Below, piece by piece: positions 8,562 through 20,100 of a DNA stretch of 64,000 nt. The translations under genes were made by a program, and so were the position numbers. Numbering within the stretch: the first letter of the stretch is position 1; each line of letters starts with the position of its first letter. Below the pieces are notes generated by a model. It was not told the origin of the DNA and did no database searches. It worked only from the letters and a program-made list of their open reading frames with translations. The DNA is from an uncultured Alphaproteobacteria bacterium (GTDB lineage Bacteria; Pseudomonadota; Alphaproteobacteria; HIMB59; GCA-002718135): assembly GCA_902521315.1 (NCBI GenBank), contig CABYRH010000003.1, positions 124,001 to 188,000 of the forward strand. The letters are read 5' to 3'.

Positions 8562-10598
8562 ATGTCATCAAGAATAGGAGTAGATATAGGTGGTACATTT
8601 ACTGATTTTATTGTTTATGATGAAAATGATAACAAAGTAATAATTGATAAAATACCAACGACTCCAGCAGATCCTGAAAAAGCAGTTATTGAAGTAGTTA
8701 AAAGAAATTTAAATAAGGAACAGTTAAGTAATATTGATTTTTTCTTACATGGTACTACTGTTGGTTTAAATGCTTTATTAGAAAGAAAGGGATCAAAAGT
8801 AGGATTACTTTGCACAAAAGGTTTTAGAGACATTATTGAGATTAGAAGGGGCGATAGGGATGAAATGTACAATTTATTTTGGCAACCACCACCGCCATTA
8901 GTTCCACGTTATTTAAGACTAGAAATTGAAGAGAGGTTATTTGCAAATGGGAAGGTTCACACTAATCTAAACATAAATGATGTTAAAGACTCTTGTAAAC
9001 ATTTTATTGATGAAGGTGTTAACAGTGTTGCTATAGCTTTTATGAATGCTTATTCCAATAAAGAGCATGAATTACTTGCTAAAAAAACTTTAATAGAAAA
9101 TGGTTTTAAAGGTGAAATTTCATTATCATCTTTGGTTTCAGGTGAATATAGGGAATACGAAAGAACAACAACCACAATAATAGATGCTTTCGTAAAAGCT
9201 AGAATGTCAAATTATTTAGATACTTTAAAAAATAGTCTTAATGACATTGGTTTTAAAGGTTCGTTTCTTTTAACTCGATCTGGAAGTGGTTCAATGACCT
9301 TTGATGAAGCAAGTGAAAGACCTTTTGAGACAATTATGTCAGGTCCAGTTGCAGGAGCAGAGGGTGCAGGAGAATTATCAAGGAAGCTTAAAAATACAAA
9401 TATGGTTACCGCAGATGTTGGCGGTACAAGTTTTGATACTTGTTTAATTTTAGATGGAAGACCACAAATACAATTTGAAGGAAAAATAGTTGGTTTACCT
9501 CTCCAATCTCCTTGGGTAGATGTTCGTTCAATTGGTGCTGGTGGTGGATCAATTGCCTACTTGGATGATGGAGGTTTGCTTAGATCAGGACCTCAAAGTG
9601 CTGGGGCTGTTCCGGGTCCAGCATGTTATGAAAGAAGTGGAAAACAACCAACAACTACTGATGCTGCTTTTTATTTAGGAATGCTTGGTGAAGGTAAACT
9701 AGCATCAGGATTACAATTAAATAAAAAACTAGCGGAAGACGCCCTTAATTCTGTTGGTTCAAAAATTAATTTATCAGCTTTTGATACTGCAAAAGGTATT
9801 CTAAAAATAAGTAGTGCCAATATGGCTGATGCGATTAGAGAGATTACAATTGAACAAGGTATTGATCCAAGAGAATTAAAACTTTTAGCTTTTGGAGGCG
9901 CCGGTCCTTTAATGTCTAATTTAATAGCTGAAGAACTTGAAATAAAAGAAATAATTATACCTCCTTACTCTGGTAATTTTTCTGCTTGGGGACTTTTAGG
10001 AGCAGATTTGCTTCAGATGAATGCCAAAACTAAAATTCTACGTCTATCAGATGAAGCATTAACTGAGTGTAACACCATTTTAGAAAATTTATTCAAAGAA
10101 TTAGAGGAAAGACAAAAAATAGATTTTACAGCTAATGAAAAAATAAAAGAAGTTGCTCTTGACATGAGATGGATGGGTCAAGAACATACAATTACTCTTA
10201 AAATTGATGATCATTCAGATGGAAAAATAAATTTAGATTCTGAAACGTTAAAACAAAACTTTATGAAAGAATATGAAAAAACTTTTGGAAGTAAATTAGA
10301 TACTGTAGTTGAGGTCGTATCTACTAGAGCATCAATACGCGTTAATCTACCTAGAAAATCAGAGTCAGGAAAAATAGAAGAAGATAATATAGAAATATCT
10401 TCAAGTACAATTAGTTGTTTTTCATTTAATGCTGATAAAAATTTAGAATTTAAAATTATTCCTAGAAACGAAATAAAATCTGGAATGTCAGGACCTATGA
10501 TAATTTTGGAAAGTACAGCAGTTACTTATGTTGATGAAAATTATAATATTAATACAGATGGATTAGGAAACTTAATTCTTAATAATAAGGAGAATTAA
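8562..10598 (+). CDS. Hydantoinase A/oxoprolinase subunit (HyuA-like), copy 1
   Basis: A 678-residue HyuA-family protein with the N-terminal actin-like ATP-binding motif IGVDIGGTFTDF, the HGTTVGLNALLERKG segment, a second phosphate motif TADVGGTSFD, IGAGGGSIA and FGGAGPL near the C-terminal part. It phosphorylates the amide oxygen of the substrate, which the HyuB partner then opens. It is divergent from hyuB copy 1 across a 120-bp spacer and sits 4 bases upstream of hyuB copy 2, with which it forms an operon. There is no strong SD at the ATG. Whether it acts as hydantoinase, oxoprolinase or a carboxylase cannot be settled from the sequence. Confidence 0.88.
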   Translation: MSSRIGVDIGGTFTDFIVYDENDNKVIIDKIPTTPADPEKAVIEVVKRNLNKEQLSNIDFFLHGTTVGLNALLERKGSKVGLLCTKGFRDIIEIRRGDRDEMYNLFWQPPPPLVPRYLRLEIEERLFANGKVHTNLNINDVKDSCKHFIDEGVNSVAIAFMNAYSNKEHELLAKKTLIENGFKGEISLSSLVSGEYREYERTTTTIIDAFVKARMSNYLDTLKNSLNDIGFKGSFLLTRSGSGSMTFDEASERPFETIMSGPVAGAEGAGELSRKLKNTNMVTADVGGTSFDTCLILDGRPQIQFEGKIVGLPLQSPWVDVRSIGAGGGSIAYLDDGGLLRSGPQSAGAVPGPACYERSGKQPTTTDAAFYLGMLGEGKLASGLQLNKKLAEDALNSVGSKINLSAFDTAKGILKISSANMADAIREITIEQGIDPRELKLLAFGGAGPLMSNLIAEELEIKEIIIPPYSGNFSAWGLLGADLLQMNAKTKILRLSDEALTECNTILENLFKELEERQKIDFTANEKIKEVALDMRWMGQEHTITLKIDDHSDGKINLDSETLKQNFMKEYEKTFGSKLDTVVEVVSTRASIRVNLPRKSESGKIEEDNIEISSSTISCFSFNADKNLEFKIIPRNEIKSGMSGPMIILESTAVTYVDENYNINTDGLGNLILNNKEN

Positions 10599-10602
10599 TT
10601 TA

Positions 10603-12318
10603 ATGAGTAGTGAACTTCATCATTATAAATGTGGCGTAGATAGAAAATCAAATAAAGCAGAGGTTGATCCAATTACAACCCAGATTGTAAGAAACTCATT
10701 AAATTCTGCTGCTGAACAAATGAAAAGAGCGCTATGCAGAACTGCAATGTCTCCTGTAATTTATGATGTATTAGATTTTGCTGGTGCTATTTATGACAAT
10801 CACATGAGACTTTTAGCTCAGGCACCAAGCTTACCATTGTTTATGGGAACTTTAAATTTTTGTATTGAGGAAGCAGTTAAAGGAGTTGGGGGAGAGTCCA
10901 AACTCAATGAAGGTGATATAATTATATATAACTCACCTTATGGTACTGGTTCACACCCACAAGATGCTGCATTAGTTATGCCAGTTTTTTTTGATAGAGA
11001 ATTAATAGCATACACCGCAATTAAAGCGCATTGGCTTGATATAGCTGGAAAAGAACCATACTCAACAGATACAGTTGATGTTTTTCAAGAGGGAACTGTT
11101 TACCCAGGTGTTAAACTTTATAATAAAGGTGAATTAGTTGAGGACATTTACAAAATGTGTATTGCTAATACACGAGTTCCTAACTCTGTTGCGGGTGATA
11201 TTAACGCTCAAGCAATTGGAGTAAGAGCTGGTGAAAGAGCATTAAAGAAGATTGTCGCAAAATATGGTTTAAAAAAATTTAGAGATACTACTGAAGCAAT
11301 CTTTGATGCCGGTGAAATGATAGTTAGAAACTACTTAAAGAAAATTCCTAATGGTGAGTATGTTGGATCAGGACAAATGGATAGTAATGGTGTTGAAGAA
11401 GGTACAGTACCATTTGATTTGAAAGTAATTATTGAGGATGAAAAAGTAATTTTAGATATGTCAAAAGCACCACCTCAACAAAATGGACCTATAAATTGTC
11501 CTTTACCTTCAACTGTATCAACAGCTCGTGTATCTATGAGTATGTTAGCCGGAAGTAATGAGCCACCTAACGAAGGTTTTTTTAGACCAATAGAGGTTAT
11601 CACTAAACCTGGAACGCTGTTCCATCCTATTTCTCCTGCCCCATGTTTTTTATATGGTTGGCCTGCTTTACAAGCAATAGAAGTTTTTTATAGAGCTCTT
11701 GGAACAAAGTTCCCTGAAAATGTTCCAGCAAGTAGTGGAGGTTGTATAAATGGTATTGTCTGGTGGGGCATACGAGAAGAAACTGGTGAGCCTTGGGCAG
11801 ATGGGGCTCCTCATCCAGTTGGTCAAGGTGCAAGTCATTTTGGAGATGGAGCAACATGTCTTCATCATGCAGAATCAGCAACTAGATTTGCTCCAGCAGA
11901 GGTTTGGGAAAATAGAAACCCTTGGTTGATAAATAAAGTTGAACTAATTCAAGACAGTTGTGGAGCTGGAAAAAATAGAGGAGGTTTGGGAGTTAACTTT
12001 GAATTCGAAATGTTAGAGGATTCTTTTGCGACCACAGTTTGTGAAAGAAGTAAACTACCTCCTTGGGGTTTAAACGGCGGTCTTGAAGCTCTGCCGAATA
12101 ATTGTTTTTTAATGGAAGATGGAAAGACAAATAGAGAAGTTCCAAAAGCTACTAGAGTTCCAATTAAAAAAGGTAACAAAATATTACTTCAATGTGGAGG
12201 TGGTGGCGGCTATGGAGATCCAAAAGAGAGAGATCATAGCAAAATTATTGATGATGTAAAACAGGGTTATTTATCTAAAGAATATGTAAATAAATACTAC
12301 CCAGATGTTAAATTATAA
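10603..12318 (+). CDS. Hydantoinase B/oxoprolinase subunit (HyuB-like), copy 2
   Basis: A 571-residue HyuB protein that starts about 15 bases after an AAGGAG Shine-Dalgarno. It has the family landmarks DPITTQIVRNSLNSAAEQMK, NEGDIIIYNSPYGTGSH, SCGAGKNRGGLGVNFEFEM and CGGGGGYGDP. It is close to hyuB copy 1 along its entire length (roughly 60% by eye), which indicates a duplication. It follows hyuA copy 1 by 4 bases and precedes hyuA copy 2 by 3 bases, so five hyu genes cover 6.7-16.0 kb. It probably forms a complex with HyuA copy 1. Confidence 0.88.
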   Translation: MSSELHHYKCGVDRKSNKAEVDPITTQIVRNSLNSAAEQMKRALCRTAMSPVIYDVLDFAGAIYDNHMRLLAQAPSLPLFMGTLNFCIEEAVKGVGGESKLNEGDIIIYNSPYGTGSHPQDAALVMPVFFDRELIAYTAIKAHWLDIAGKEPYSTDTVDVFQEGTVYPGVKLYNKGELVEDIYKMCIANTRVPNSVAGDINAQAIGVRAGERALKKIVAKYGLKKFRDTTEAIFDAGEMIVRNYLKKIPNGEYVGSGQMDSNGVEEGTVPFDLKVIIEDEKVILDMSKAPPQQNGPINCPLPSTVSTARVSMSMLAGSNEPPNEGFFRPIEVITKPGTLFHPISPAPCFLYGWPALQAIEVFYRALGTKFPENVPASSGGCINGIVWWGIREETGEPWADGAPHPVGQGASHFGDGATCLHHAESATRFAPAEVWENRNPWLINKVELIQDSCGAGKNRGGLGVNFEFEMLEDSFATTVCERSKLPPWGLNGGLEALPNNCFLMEDGKTNREVPKATRVPIKKGNKILLQCGGGGGYGDPKERDHSKIIDDVKQGYLSKEYVNKYYPDVKL

Positions 12319-12321
12319 TAA

Positions 12322-14400
12322 ATGTTAAGAGTCGCAACAGATGTGGGCGGTACTTTTACCGATTTAGTATATTTTGAAATTGATGAAAAATCTGGAAAAG
12401 CACTTTCTATAAAAACTGCAAAAAGCGACACTACTCCTAGTAGTTATGAAAAGGGAGTTTTTGATGCAATTGAGAAAGGAAATGTAGATATTGCTAAATC
12501 TACTTTTTTCGCCCATGGAACAACAGTAGTTATTAATTCGATAACTGAAAGAAAAGGTGTATTAACAGGATTAGTTACTACTAAAGGTTTTAGGGATAGT
12601 CTAGAAATTGCAAGAGGAGATAGACCTGACTTCTTTAATCTCAGATATCAAAAACCAAAACCCTTCGTTCCTAGGTATTTAAGAGCAGAGGTTCCTGGTA
12701 GAATTGATTTCTTAGGAAAAGAATTAACTCCTCTTGATTTATCAGGTTTGGATAAAATAATTGAAAAATTCAAAAAACATGATGTGCAATCTATTGCTGT
12801 ATGCTTAATTCATGGATACGCTAATTCACTGCATGAACAAAAAGTAATTGATTATATAAAAAGTAAGTGGGCAGAAATTGACATTGTTGCTTCCCACCAA
12901 ATTACAAGAGAATGGAGAGAGTACGAAAGGACTAATACAACTGCTTTATGTGCATATGTTAAACCCATTGCAAGAAGTTACTTGGACAAACTTAATGATA
13001 AATTAATATCTGCTAACTTTAGTGGCAACCCTTATGTTATGCAATCTAATGGGGGTATTGACACTTTTGAGTCAACAAAAGCTATCCCTTTGACAATGAT
13101 AGAATCTGGCCCTACTAGTGGAGTGTTAGGTGCAGCAGAGTTAGGAAAATTAATTAAAGAAAATAATTTAATTACCTTAGATGTTGGCGGTACTACAGCT
13201 AAGTGTTCACTCATAGAAAATGGTAATGTAAAAATTAACACAAACTATTGGATAGAAAAAAATAGACAATCTGCAGGATATCCAGTTATGCTTCCAGTTG
13301 TTGACATAGTTGAAATCGGCAATGGAGGAGGAAGTATAGCATGGGTAGATAATTATGATAAATTACATGTTGGTCCACAAAGTGCAGGAGCTGATCCAGG
13401 CCCAGTATCATATGGGAAAGGTGGCACATCTATTACTACAACTGATGCAAATTTGATTACAAATAGGATTAATCAGAATTATTTCTGCGGTGGAGAAATT
13501 AAGGCCGATATGGATGCTGTAAGTAAAACAATAGCACCTCTTTCTAAAAAATTAAAATTTACCAATGAAGAAACTGCACGTGGCATCATACGTATTGCTA
13601 ATAATAATATGATAAATGCACTTAAACTTGTATCTGTTAATAAGGGATACGACCCAAGAGATTTTAGTCTTGTAGCTTTTGGAGGTGGTGGTGGAATGCA
13701 TGCTACATCGTTAGCAAAGGAATTAAATATTCCAAAAGTGATAATACCAGTTAATTCCTCTGTTTTTTCTGCTTGGGGCATGTTGATGAGTGATTTGAGA
13801 AGAGATTATATTCTTACTAAACTTACTACTATGAATGACCAAGCAATTGATATTTTGAATAAAACTTTTAGTGAAATGGAAAAACAAGCAGAAGAAAGTT
13901 ATAAAAAAGAAAATATTTCTAAAGAATTAATATCATTTAAAAGATTTGGAAGTTTTAGATACTTGGGTCAAGATCATTCTGTTGAAATTCCAATTTCAAA
14001 TTCAAAATTTGATGAAGATTCAATAAAGAAAATTATTGATGATTTTCATACTCAATATGAAAAAGAATTTACTTATAAATTAGAAAACCAAGTAGATATG
14101 ATTCAATTTCACCTTGTAGCTTTTGCCAAAATTGAAAAGCCTGAGTTACAAGAGAGAAAAATTACAAATATAAAAGTTGAAGATACTATAAAAGAGACAA
14201 GAGAAGTAGATTTTGATGAAATGGGAGTGCATAAATCAAATATTTATAATTTCGATCTTCTAGAACCTGGAATGGAATTTACTGGCCCAGCAATAGTTGA
14301 AGATCCAAGCACTACGGTTGTAATTTTTCCTAAACAAAAATGTAAAGTAGATAAGTTTGCAAATTTACACATCTCAATAGGAGGAAAAAATAGTGAATAG
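12322..14400 (+). CDS. Hydantoinase A/oxoprolinase subunit (HyuA-like), copy 2
   Basis: A 692-residue HyuA-family ATPase with VATDVGGTFTDLVYF at the N-terminus, HGTTVVINSITERKG, the second nucleotide motif LDVGGTTAKCS, IGNGGGSIA and VAFGGGGGMHA. It is more divergent from HyuA copy 1 than expected for a recent tandem duplicate, so the two HyuA/HyuB pairs probably have different substrates. Its 3' end overlaps the next hyuB start by 8 bases and contains that gene's ribosome binding site, implying translational coupling. Confidence 0.88.
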   Translation: MLRVATDVGGTFTDLVYFEIDEKSGKALSIKTAKSDTTPSSYEKGVFDAIEKGNVDIAKSTFFAHGTTVVINSITERKGVLTGLVTTKGFRDSLEIARGDRPDFFNLRYQKPKPFVPRYLRAEVPGRIDFLGKELTPLDLSGLDKIIEKFKKHDVQSIAVCLIHGYANSLHEQKVIDYIKSKWAEIDIVASHQITREWREYERTNTTALCAYVKPIARSYLDKLNDKLISANFSGNPYVMQSNGGIDTFESTKAIPLTMIESGPTSGVLGAAELGKLIKENNLITLDVGGTTAKCSLIENGNVKINTNYWIEKNRQSAGYPVMLPVVDIVEIGNGGGSIAWVDNYDKLHVGPQSAGADPGPVSYGKGGTSITTTDANLITNRINQNYFCGGEIKADMDAVSKTIAPLSKKLKFTNEETARGIIRIANNNMINALKLVSVNKGYDPRDFSLVAFGGGGGMHATSLAKELNIPKVIIPVNSSVFSAWGMLMSDLRRDYILTKLTTMNDQAIDILNKTFSEMEKQAEESYKKENISKELISFKRFGSFRYLGQDHSVEIPISNSKFDEDSIKKIIDDFHTQYEKEFTYKLENQVDMIQFHLVAFAKIEKPELQERKITNIKVEDTIKETREVDFDEMGVHKSNIYNFDLLEPGMEFTGPAIVEDPSTTVVIFPKQKCKVDKFANLHISIGGKNSE
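14379..14384 (+). promoter_or_regulatory. Shine-Dalgarno inside hyuA copy 2 that fixes a GTG start for hyuB copy 3
   Basis: AGGAGG lies 8 bases before the GTG at 14393. No ATG in frame is nearby, so the start is read as GTG and overlaps the end of hyuA copy 2. Confidence 0.7.
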
Positions 14401-16051
14401 TATAAAAAATGATCCAATAACGACTGAGATTATTCAAAGTTCACTACAAGCTGCTTGCGATGAAATGTTTGTAGCTATGAGAAAAACTGCAATGAGCTCA
14501 ATTATTTATGAAGTTCTTGATTTTGGAACAGCCGTAACAGATTCTAACGGTAACATAGCTGCTTCTGGTGCTGGTATACCTGCATTTATTGCAATGTGTG
14601 ATAAGGCAGTGCAAGCTGTTATAAAAAAATATGATTCAAATCAAATAAAAGAAGGTGATGTTTTTGCTACTAATGATCCTTACAATGGAGGAGTAACCCA
14701 TTTAAATGATGTTATTGTTGTTATGCCGGTTTTTTCAAAAGGAGAAAGAATAGCATGGACGGCAAATATTGCTCATTGGCCTGATTTAGGAGGGATGGCT
14801 CCTGGAGGTATTTCAGCTGATGCAAAAGAAATATTCCAAGAAGGTTTACAACTTCCAGTAATCAAAATGATTGAAAATGGGAAACCAATCCAATCAGTAA
14901 TAGATATTATAACGGCTAATAGTAGAGTACCACAATACACACTTGGAGATATGTGGGCAGCTATAGCTTCAATAAGAGTAGGGGAAAAAAGAATTAAGGA
15001 TATTGCAAATAAATATGGAACAGAAATATTTAAAAATTCTGTTCAACAATTTATGGATTATGGTGAAAGAACTTCTTTGGATGCGTTATCAAGTCTTCCT
15101 CATGGAACTTATCATGGAGAAGATTTACTTGATGATGGCAGAAAAATTCAGGTTGATGTTACTATTAACGATAAAGAATTTATTGTAGATTTAAGAAATA
15201 ATCCAGAGCAAGATGATGGACCAAATAATGCTTCATATGATGGAACAGTAGTATCTGCGCAAATGGCATTTAAAGGTATCACTTCAAGTGATTTCATTTG
15301 TAATGCTGGAACGTTTAGACCTTTAAAAGTTTTATGTGATGAAGGATCTATGTTTAATCCAGTAAGACCAGCTGCTCAAGGTATATACTACGAAACAGAT
15401 ATTAGATCCTATGATTTAATTTGGAAAACTATTTCCCATCTAAATCCAAATAAATCATCTGCTGGAAGTTTTGCTTCTATATGTGGTACTTTTATGGGTG
15501 GCCAACATCCGGATACTGGAGCTACCTTTATCATTATAGAACCACAAGTTGGTGGTTGGGGAGCAAGTAGCGTAAGTGATGGCTGTAGTGCAAACTTTTC
15601 TGCTTTTCATGGTGACACTTTTAATACCCCCGCAGAAATATCTGAAGCTAGACATGGTGTTTATGTAGATCAAATGAGACTTACTGACGAAGATGGTGGT
15701 GAAGGTAAATTTAGAGGTGGTAAAGGAATAGTAATGGATTACAGAGTTAGATCAAAAAATGCCTGGGTATCAGTAGCTTATACAAGGTCTAAAAGTTTAC
15801 CATGGGCATTAGATGGGGGCAATGAAGGTGGATCTAATTATATTGAGGTAATTCGTAAAAATGGAGATCTAGAAAAATATTCTGTTGTAACTGGATTAAC
15901 TCTTGAACCAGAAGATGTCGTGAGAATTCATACTGGTAATGGAGGAGGGTGTGGTAAGCCAGAACTTAGAGAAAAGTCTTTGATTGAAGAAGATTTACTG
16001 AATGAATACATCACTTTAGATCAAGCAAAAAAATTTTATAAATACAAGTAG
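14393..16051 (+). CDS. Hydantoinase B/oxoprolinase subunit (HyuB-like), copy 3
   Basis: A 552-residue HyuB starting at GTG. It begins NDPITTEIIQSSLQAACDEM, carries GDVFATNDPYNGGVTHLND and ends with the glycine-rich TGNGGGCGKP. This version, with NDPY.GG.TH, looks more like the classical N-methylhydantoinase B/acetophenone-carboxylase delta type than the other two copies, which read NxPYGxGSH here. It is translationally coupled to HyuA copy 2 and is probably its partner. It ends 1 base from the convergent enolase-superfamily gene with no visible terminator. Confidence 0.88.
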   Translation: MNSIKNDPITTEIIQSSLQAACDEMFVAMRKTAMSSIIYEVLDFGTAVTDSNGNIAASGAGIPAFIAMCDKAVQAVIKKYDSNQIKEGDVFATNDPYNGGVTHLNDVIVVMPVFSKGERIAWTANIAHWPDLGGMAPGGISADAKEIFQEGLQLPVIKMIENGKPIQSVIDIITANSRVPQYTLGDMWAAIASIRVGEKRIKDIANKYGTEIFKNSVQQFMDYGERTSLDALSSLPHGTYHGEDLLDDGRKIQVDVTINDKEFIVDLRNNPEQDDGPNNASYDGTVVSAQMAFKGITSSDFICNAGTFRPLKVLCDEGSMFNPVRPAAQGIYYETDIRSYDLIWKTISHLNPNKSSAGSFASICGTFMGGQHPDTGATFIIIEPQVGGWGASSVSDGCSANFSAFHGDTFNTPAEISEARHGVYVDQMRLTDEDGGEGKFRGGKGIVMDYRVRSKNAWVSVAYTRSKSLPWALDGGNEGGSNYIEVIRKNGDLEKYSVVTGLTLEPEDVVRIHTGNGGGCGKPELREKSLIEEDLLNEYITLDQAKKFYKYK

Positions 16052-16052
16052 T

Positions 16053-17162
16053 TTAAATTTTAAAAACTGGATTTTTTATTTTTTTTGAATTTATTTCAAT
16101 TCCAAGACCAATATTATTTGATGCCTCAAATTTACCTTTTTTTCTTTGTGGGGAACCCTTAGAATAGCTCAATGTGTTATAACTATTAAAATCAGTTGAT
16201 GAAAAAAGATATTTCGAAGGTGTACTATGAGCTAAATGTGCAATTGCTGATGTTGCAATATCACCACCCCATGAGTCTTCAATAGTCATTCCAACTCCTA
16301 ACTCAACACATAAGTCTCTTAATAATTTACTTTTTGTAATTCCGCCAAGTTTACTTATTTTTATATTAATTATATCCATAGCTTTATCTTTATAAGCTCT
16401 TAAAAAAGCACTTATAGAATCAATATTTTCATCCAAAATAAATGGGTTACTGCATTTATCCCTAACAATTAAATTTTCCTCATAAGTTAAGCAAGGTTGT
16501 TCAATATAAATATTTAAATGATTAGTTTCTTTGACTACTTTAAGCGCATCATGCATCAGCCAACCAGTATTAGCATCAGCAACTAATATCTCATTATTCT
16601 TTATTTTCGATCTAATTAATTTAATTCTTTCAATATCCTCTATTGGATCCCCACCAACTTTAAGTTGAAATTTTTTATATCCCTCTTTTTGATATTTAAT
16701 AACTTTCTTTGTCATTGCTTTAGGGGACTCTTGAGAAATTGCTCGGTATAGATCTACGCTTTTACCAAATTTTCCTCCAAGTAATTTCCATAATGGGACT
16801 TGCATTACTTTTGATGTTATATCCCAGCAAGCAATATCAATTGGTGATTTAACATAGTTGTGACCCTTTAAGTTTTTATCCATTTCTAAATTAATTTCTT
16901 GAAGATCTGTTGGATCTTTATTGATTAGGTATTTACCAATCTGCTTTATGCCCGTTCTTACACCTTCAGCATAAGCAGGTAAATACGCAGGACCAAGCGT
17001 ACAAACTTCTCCAAGTCCACTAATTCCAATATTGGTATTTATTTTTACAATTGTTGAATCAAAAGAGTTTACTGAATTACCATGAGACCAACTATAATTT
17101 CCTTCTTTAAGTGGAAGATCTATTTTAAAAACTTCAATTGATTTTATTTTAATCATTTTCAT
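16053..17162 (-). CDS. Enolase-superfamily enzyme (mandelate racemase/muconate lactonizing type), cis-3-hydroxyproline dehydratase/hydroxyproline-betaine epimerase-like
   Basis: 369 residues with the N-terminal capping domain and TIM barrel of the superfamily. Visible active-site residues are Lys168 (FQLKVGG), metal ligands Asp196 (VADAN), Glu221 (IEQP) and Asp244 (LDEN), a Lys on the opposite face at 268 or 271 (NIKISKLGG), and the EDSWGGD signature at 295-301. That signature and GHNYVKSPIDIACWD resemble the subgroup acting on cis-3-hydroxy-L-proline and hydroxyproline betaine, as I remember it. The start overlaps the end of putA by 14 bases, so the two are cotranscribed. That supports an imino-acid substrate feeding into proline catabolism. 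Subgroup assignment is from memory; activity is unverified. Confidence 0.72.
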   Translation of the reverse strand: MKMIKIKSIEVFKIDLPLKEGNYSWSHGNSVNSFDSTIVKINTNIGISGLGEVCTLGPAYLPAYAEGVRTGIKQIGKYLINKDPTDLQEINLEMDKNLKGHNYVKSPIDIACWDITSKVMQVPLWKLLGGKFGKSVDLYRAISQESPKAMTKKVIKYQKEGYKKFQLKVGGDPIEDIERIKLIRSKIKNNEILVADANTGWLMHDALKVVKETNHLNIYIEQPCLTYEENLIVRDKCSNPFILDENIDSISAFLRAYKDKAMDIINIKISKLGGITKSKLLRDLCVELGVGMTIEDSWGGDIATSAIAHLAHSTPSKYLFSSTDFNSYNTLSYSKGSPQRKKGKFEASNNIGLGIEINSKKIKNPVFKI

Positions 17163-20100
17163 CCGATAGCATTAATAAAGAAGTATTTCCACCTGACGCC
17201 GTAATATCATTTGATAATGTTTTTTCATTTAACAGATTAAGCAAATAATTTGGTCCTCCAGCTTTCGGACCTGTTCCTGACAATCCTCTCCCTCCAAATG
17301 GTTGTGATCCTACCACAGCTCCAGTAATGTTTCTATTTATATAAATATTTCCTACATTAACATTATTTGAAATAAAATTTATCGTGCTGTCAATTCTACT
17401 ATGTATTCCTAAAGTTAATCCATAATTTAAATTATTTATTTCATCTACTAAGTTATCAATTTTATCGGAAGAAAATCTTACGATATGAAGAATAGGTCCA
17501 AAAACTTCTTCATCAATTTCTTTTAAATCATTTATTTCAATTATTGTAGGTTGAACAAAAAACCCGTCTAAATTTTTATCTAATTCAGAGTTAAATAAAA
17601 TTTTTTCTTTAAATCTATCTAAGTGTTTTAATATTCTGTTTTTAGCTTCAATATCAATTAAAGGCCCAATATCTGTACCTAATAAATAAGGTAAACCTAC
17701 TTTTAATTTTTTTGTTGCACCAATTAACATGCTTATAGTTTTGTCGTAAACTTCATCCTGAATTGCAAGAACTCTAAGTGCAGAACATCTTTGCCCGGCA
17801 GAATTAAACGCTGATTCTATTACATCATCAACAACTTGTTCTGTTAACGCAGATGAGTCTACAATCATAAAATTCTGGCCTCCTGTTTCAGCAGTTAAAG
17901 ATATTATTTCTTTTCTTTGGTTAAGATTATGTTGAATCTTATTCGCTGTTTCAGAAGAACCTGTAAACAAAACTCCTTTTATGTGTTTATTTTTTAGAGC
18001 TTCATCACCAATTCTTTCTCCATCACCTAATATTAATTGTAAAGCCTCTTTAGGAAGTCCGGCTTCAAATAATATTTTAGTTAATTTGTATGCAATAATT
18101 GAAGTTTGTTCAGCAGGTTTAGCAATAACAGTATTTCCTGTTAAGAGTGCAGCAATTATTTGTCCTATAAATATTGCTATTGGAAAATTCCATGGACTAA
18201 TACAAAACAATACACCTTTACTCTCATATTTTAAAATATTTTTTTCACCTGTTGGTCCAATTAAAATTTCATCCTCCAAAAATATTTTTTTAGATTGATT
18301 AGAATAATAATAACAGAAATCTATCGCCTCTCTTAAATCGTCGATAGCATCTTTTATTGTTTTTCCAGCTTCCTCTACACAAATTCTTATTAGTTCATTT
18401 TTGTTAACTTCTAATAAATCAACAAATCTATCTATGATTTTGCATTTATCCTCAATACTTATTGATTTCCAATTTTTAAGATAGTCATTAGCTGTTTCTA
18501 TTGCTTCATTAACCAATAAATTATTAGCAAAAGTTACTTTTCCAATCATCTCATCTTTTAAAAATGGTGAAAAAATATTTACCTCTTTATTTGTGGTTTT
18601 TTCATCTCCATTTATTATTGAATTGGCTAAATATTGTTTTTTGTTTTTATCAAATATTTTTTTTATATCTAAAATAGTATTTTCACTTTCTAGATTTATG
18701 CCTTTAGAATTTTTTCGAACTGGTAAAAAAATATCTTTGGGTTTAGGAATATATGGATTTCTATATTCATTATATTTTTTAATTATTTCAATAGGATCAA
18801 TAACAAATTCTTCTACTTGAAAATTTTTGTCATTCAGTTTGTTAACAAAGGATGTGTTTGCTCCATTTTCTAATAATCGTCTCATCAGATATGGAAGCAG
18901 ATCTTCATAATCACCAACTGGAGCATAAATTCTACATTTAGTTTTTTCTAGATTAGAATTTTTATTAAAATAATTATGTAAGATATCAGCCATTCCATGA
19001 ATTCGTTGAAATTCAAATTTACAACCTCTTGCTATTTCTTCAATAAAGGCAATCGAATAAGCATTATGTGTAGCAAAAGCTGGAAAAATATTTTTTTGAT
19101 ATTTAATTAATTTAATAGCACAAGCCATCCAAGACAAATCAGTTAGAGGTTTCCTTGTAAAAACTGAATAGTCATCAAAACCAGATACTTGCGCATATTT
19201 TATTTCACTATCCCAATACGCTCCTTTAACTAAACGTACTGGTATCACTTTATTATTTTTATTAGCTAAATTATTCAACCAATCAATAATATAGAATGCT
19301 CTTTTTTGATAAGCTTGTAAAGCTAGGCCAAGCCCATTCCAATTTTTTAGTCTTTCATCATTAATCAATAATTCAAAAACTTTTAACGATAATATTAATC
19401 TATTATCTTCTTCCGCATCTATACATAATTGAATATTATATTTTTTTGCCAATAGTCCTAATTCAATTAACTTTGGTAAGAGTTCTTTTTTAAGTTGATC
19501 AAATTTATGCCTTTCATATCTTGGATGTAATGCTGAAAGTTTAACAGAAACTCCATTTGAAAGTGTAGGGTCTAAATTATTTAGTAGTTTTTTTCCTGTA
19601 AACTCTATACTTTTTAAATATTCTAGATAATACTTATGTGCGTCTTCATCAGTTCTCGCTCCTTCTCCAAGCATATCAAAAGAAAATAAATTTCTTTTAT
19701 ATTTTTCTGAATTTGTAAATTTTACTGCTTCATCCATCTTTGCTTTAAATACAAACTGTTTTGCTAAAACCATTACAGCTTTTCTTACAACAGTCCTAAA
19801 TACTGGTTCAGAGTTTTTTTTAATAAAGCTTTTGTAATTTTCTTCTAATTTATTTTCATCTAATTTATTTCTTTTTAAAATATTTCCCGTTAAGAAGAAT
19901 GCCCAAGATGATGCATTAACAAAAAGACCTTTATCGAATCCAGTATGTTTTTTCCAATCAGTCGATGTAAACTTATCTTCTAGTAATCTATCAATAGTTT
20001 TTTGATCAGGTATTCTTAAAAGTGCTTCAGCTAAACATAGTAGAACAGTCCCTTCTTCACTATTTAATTGATATTCTTGAAGCAAGTTTTCAATTGGACT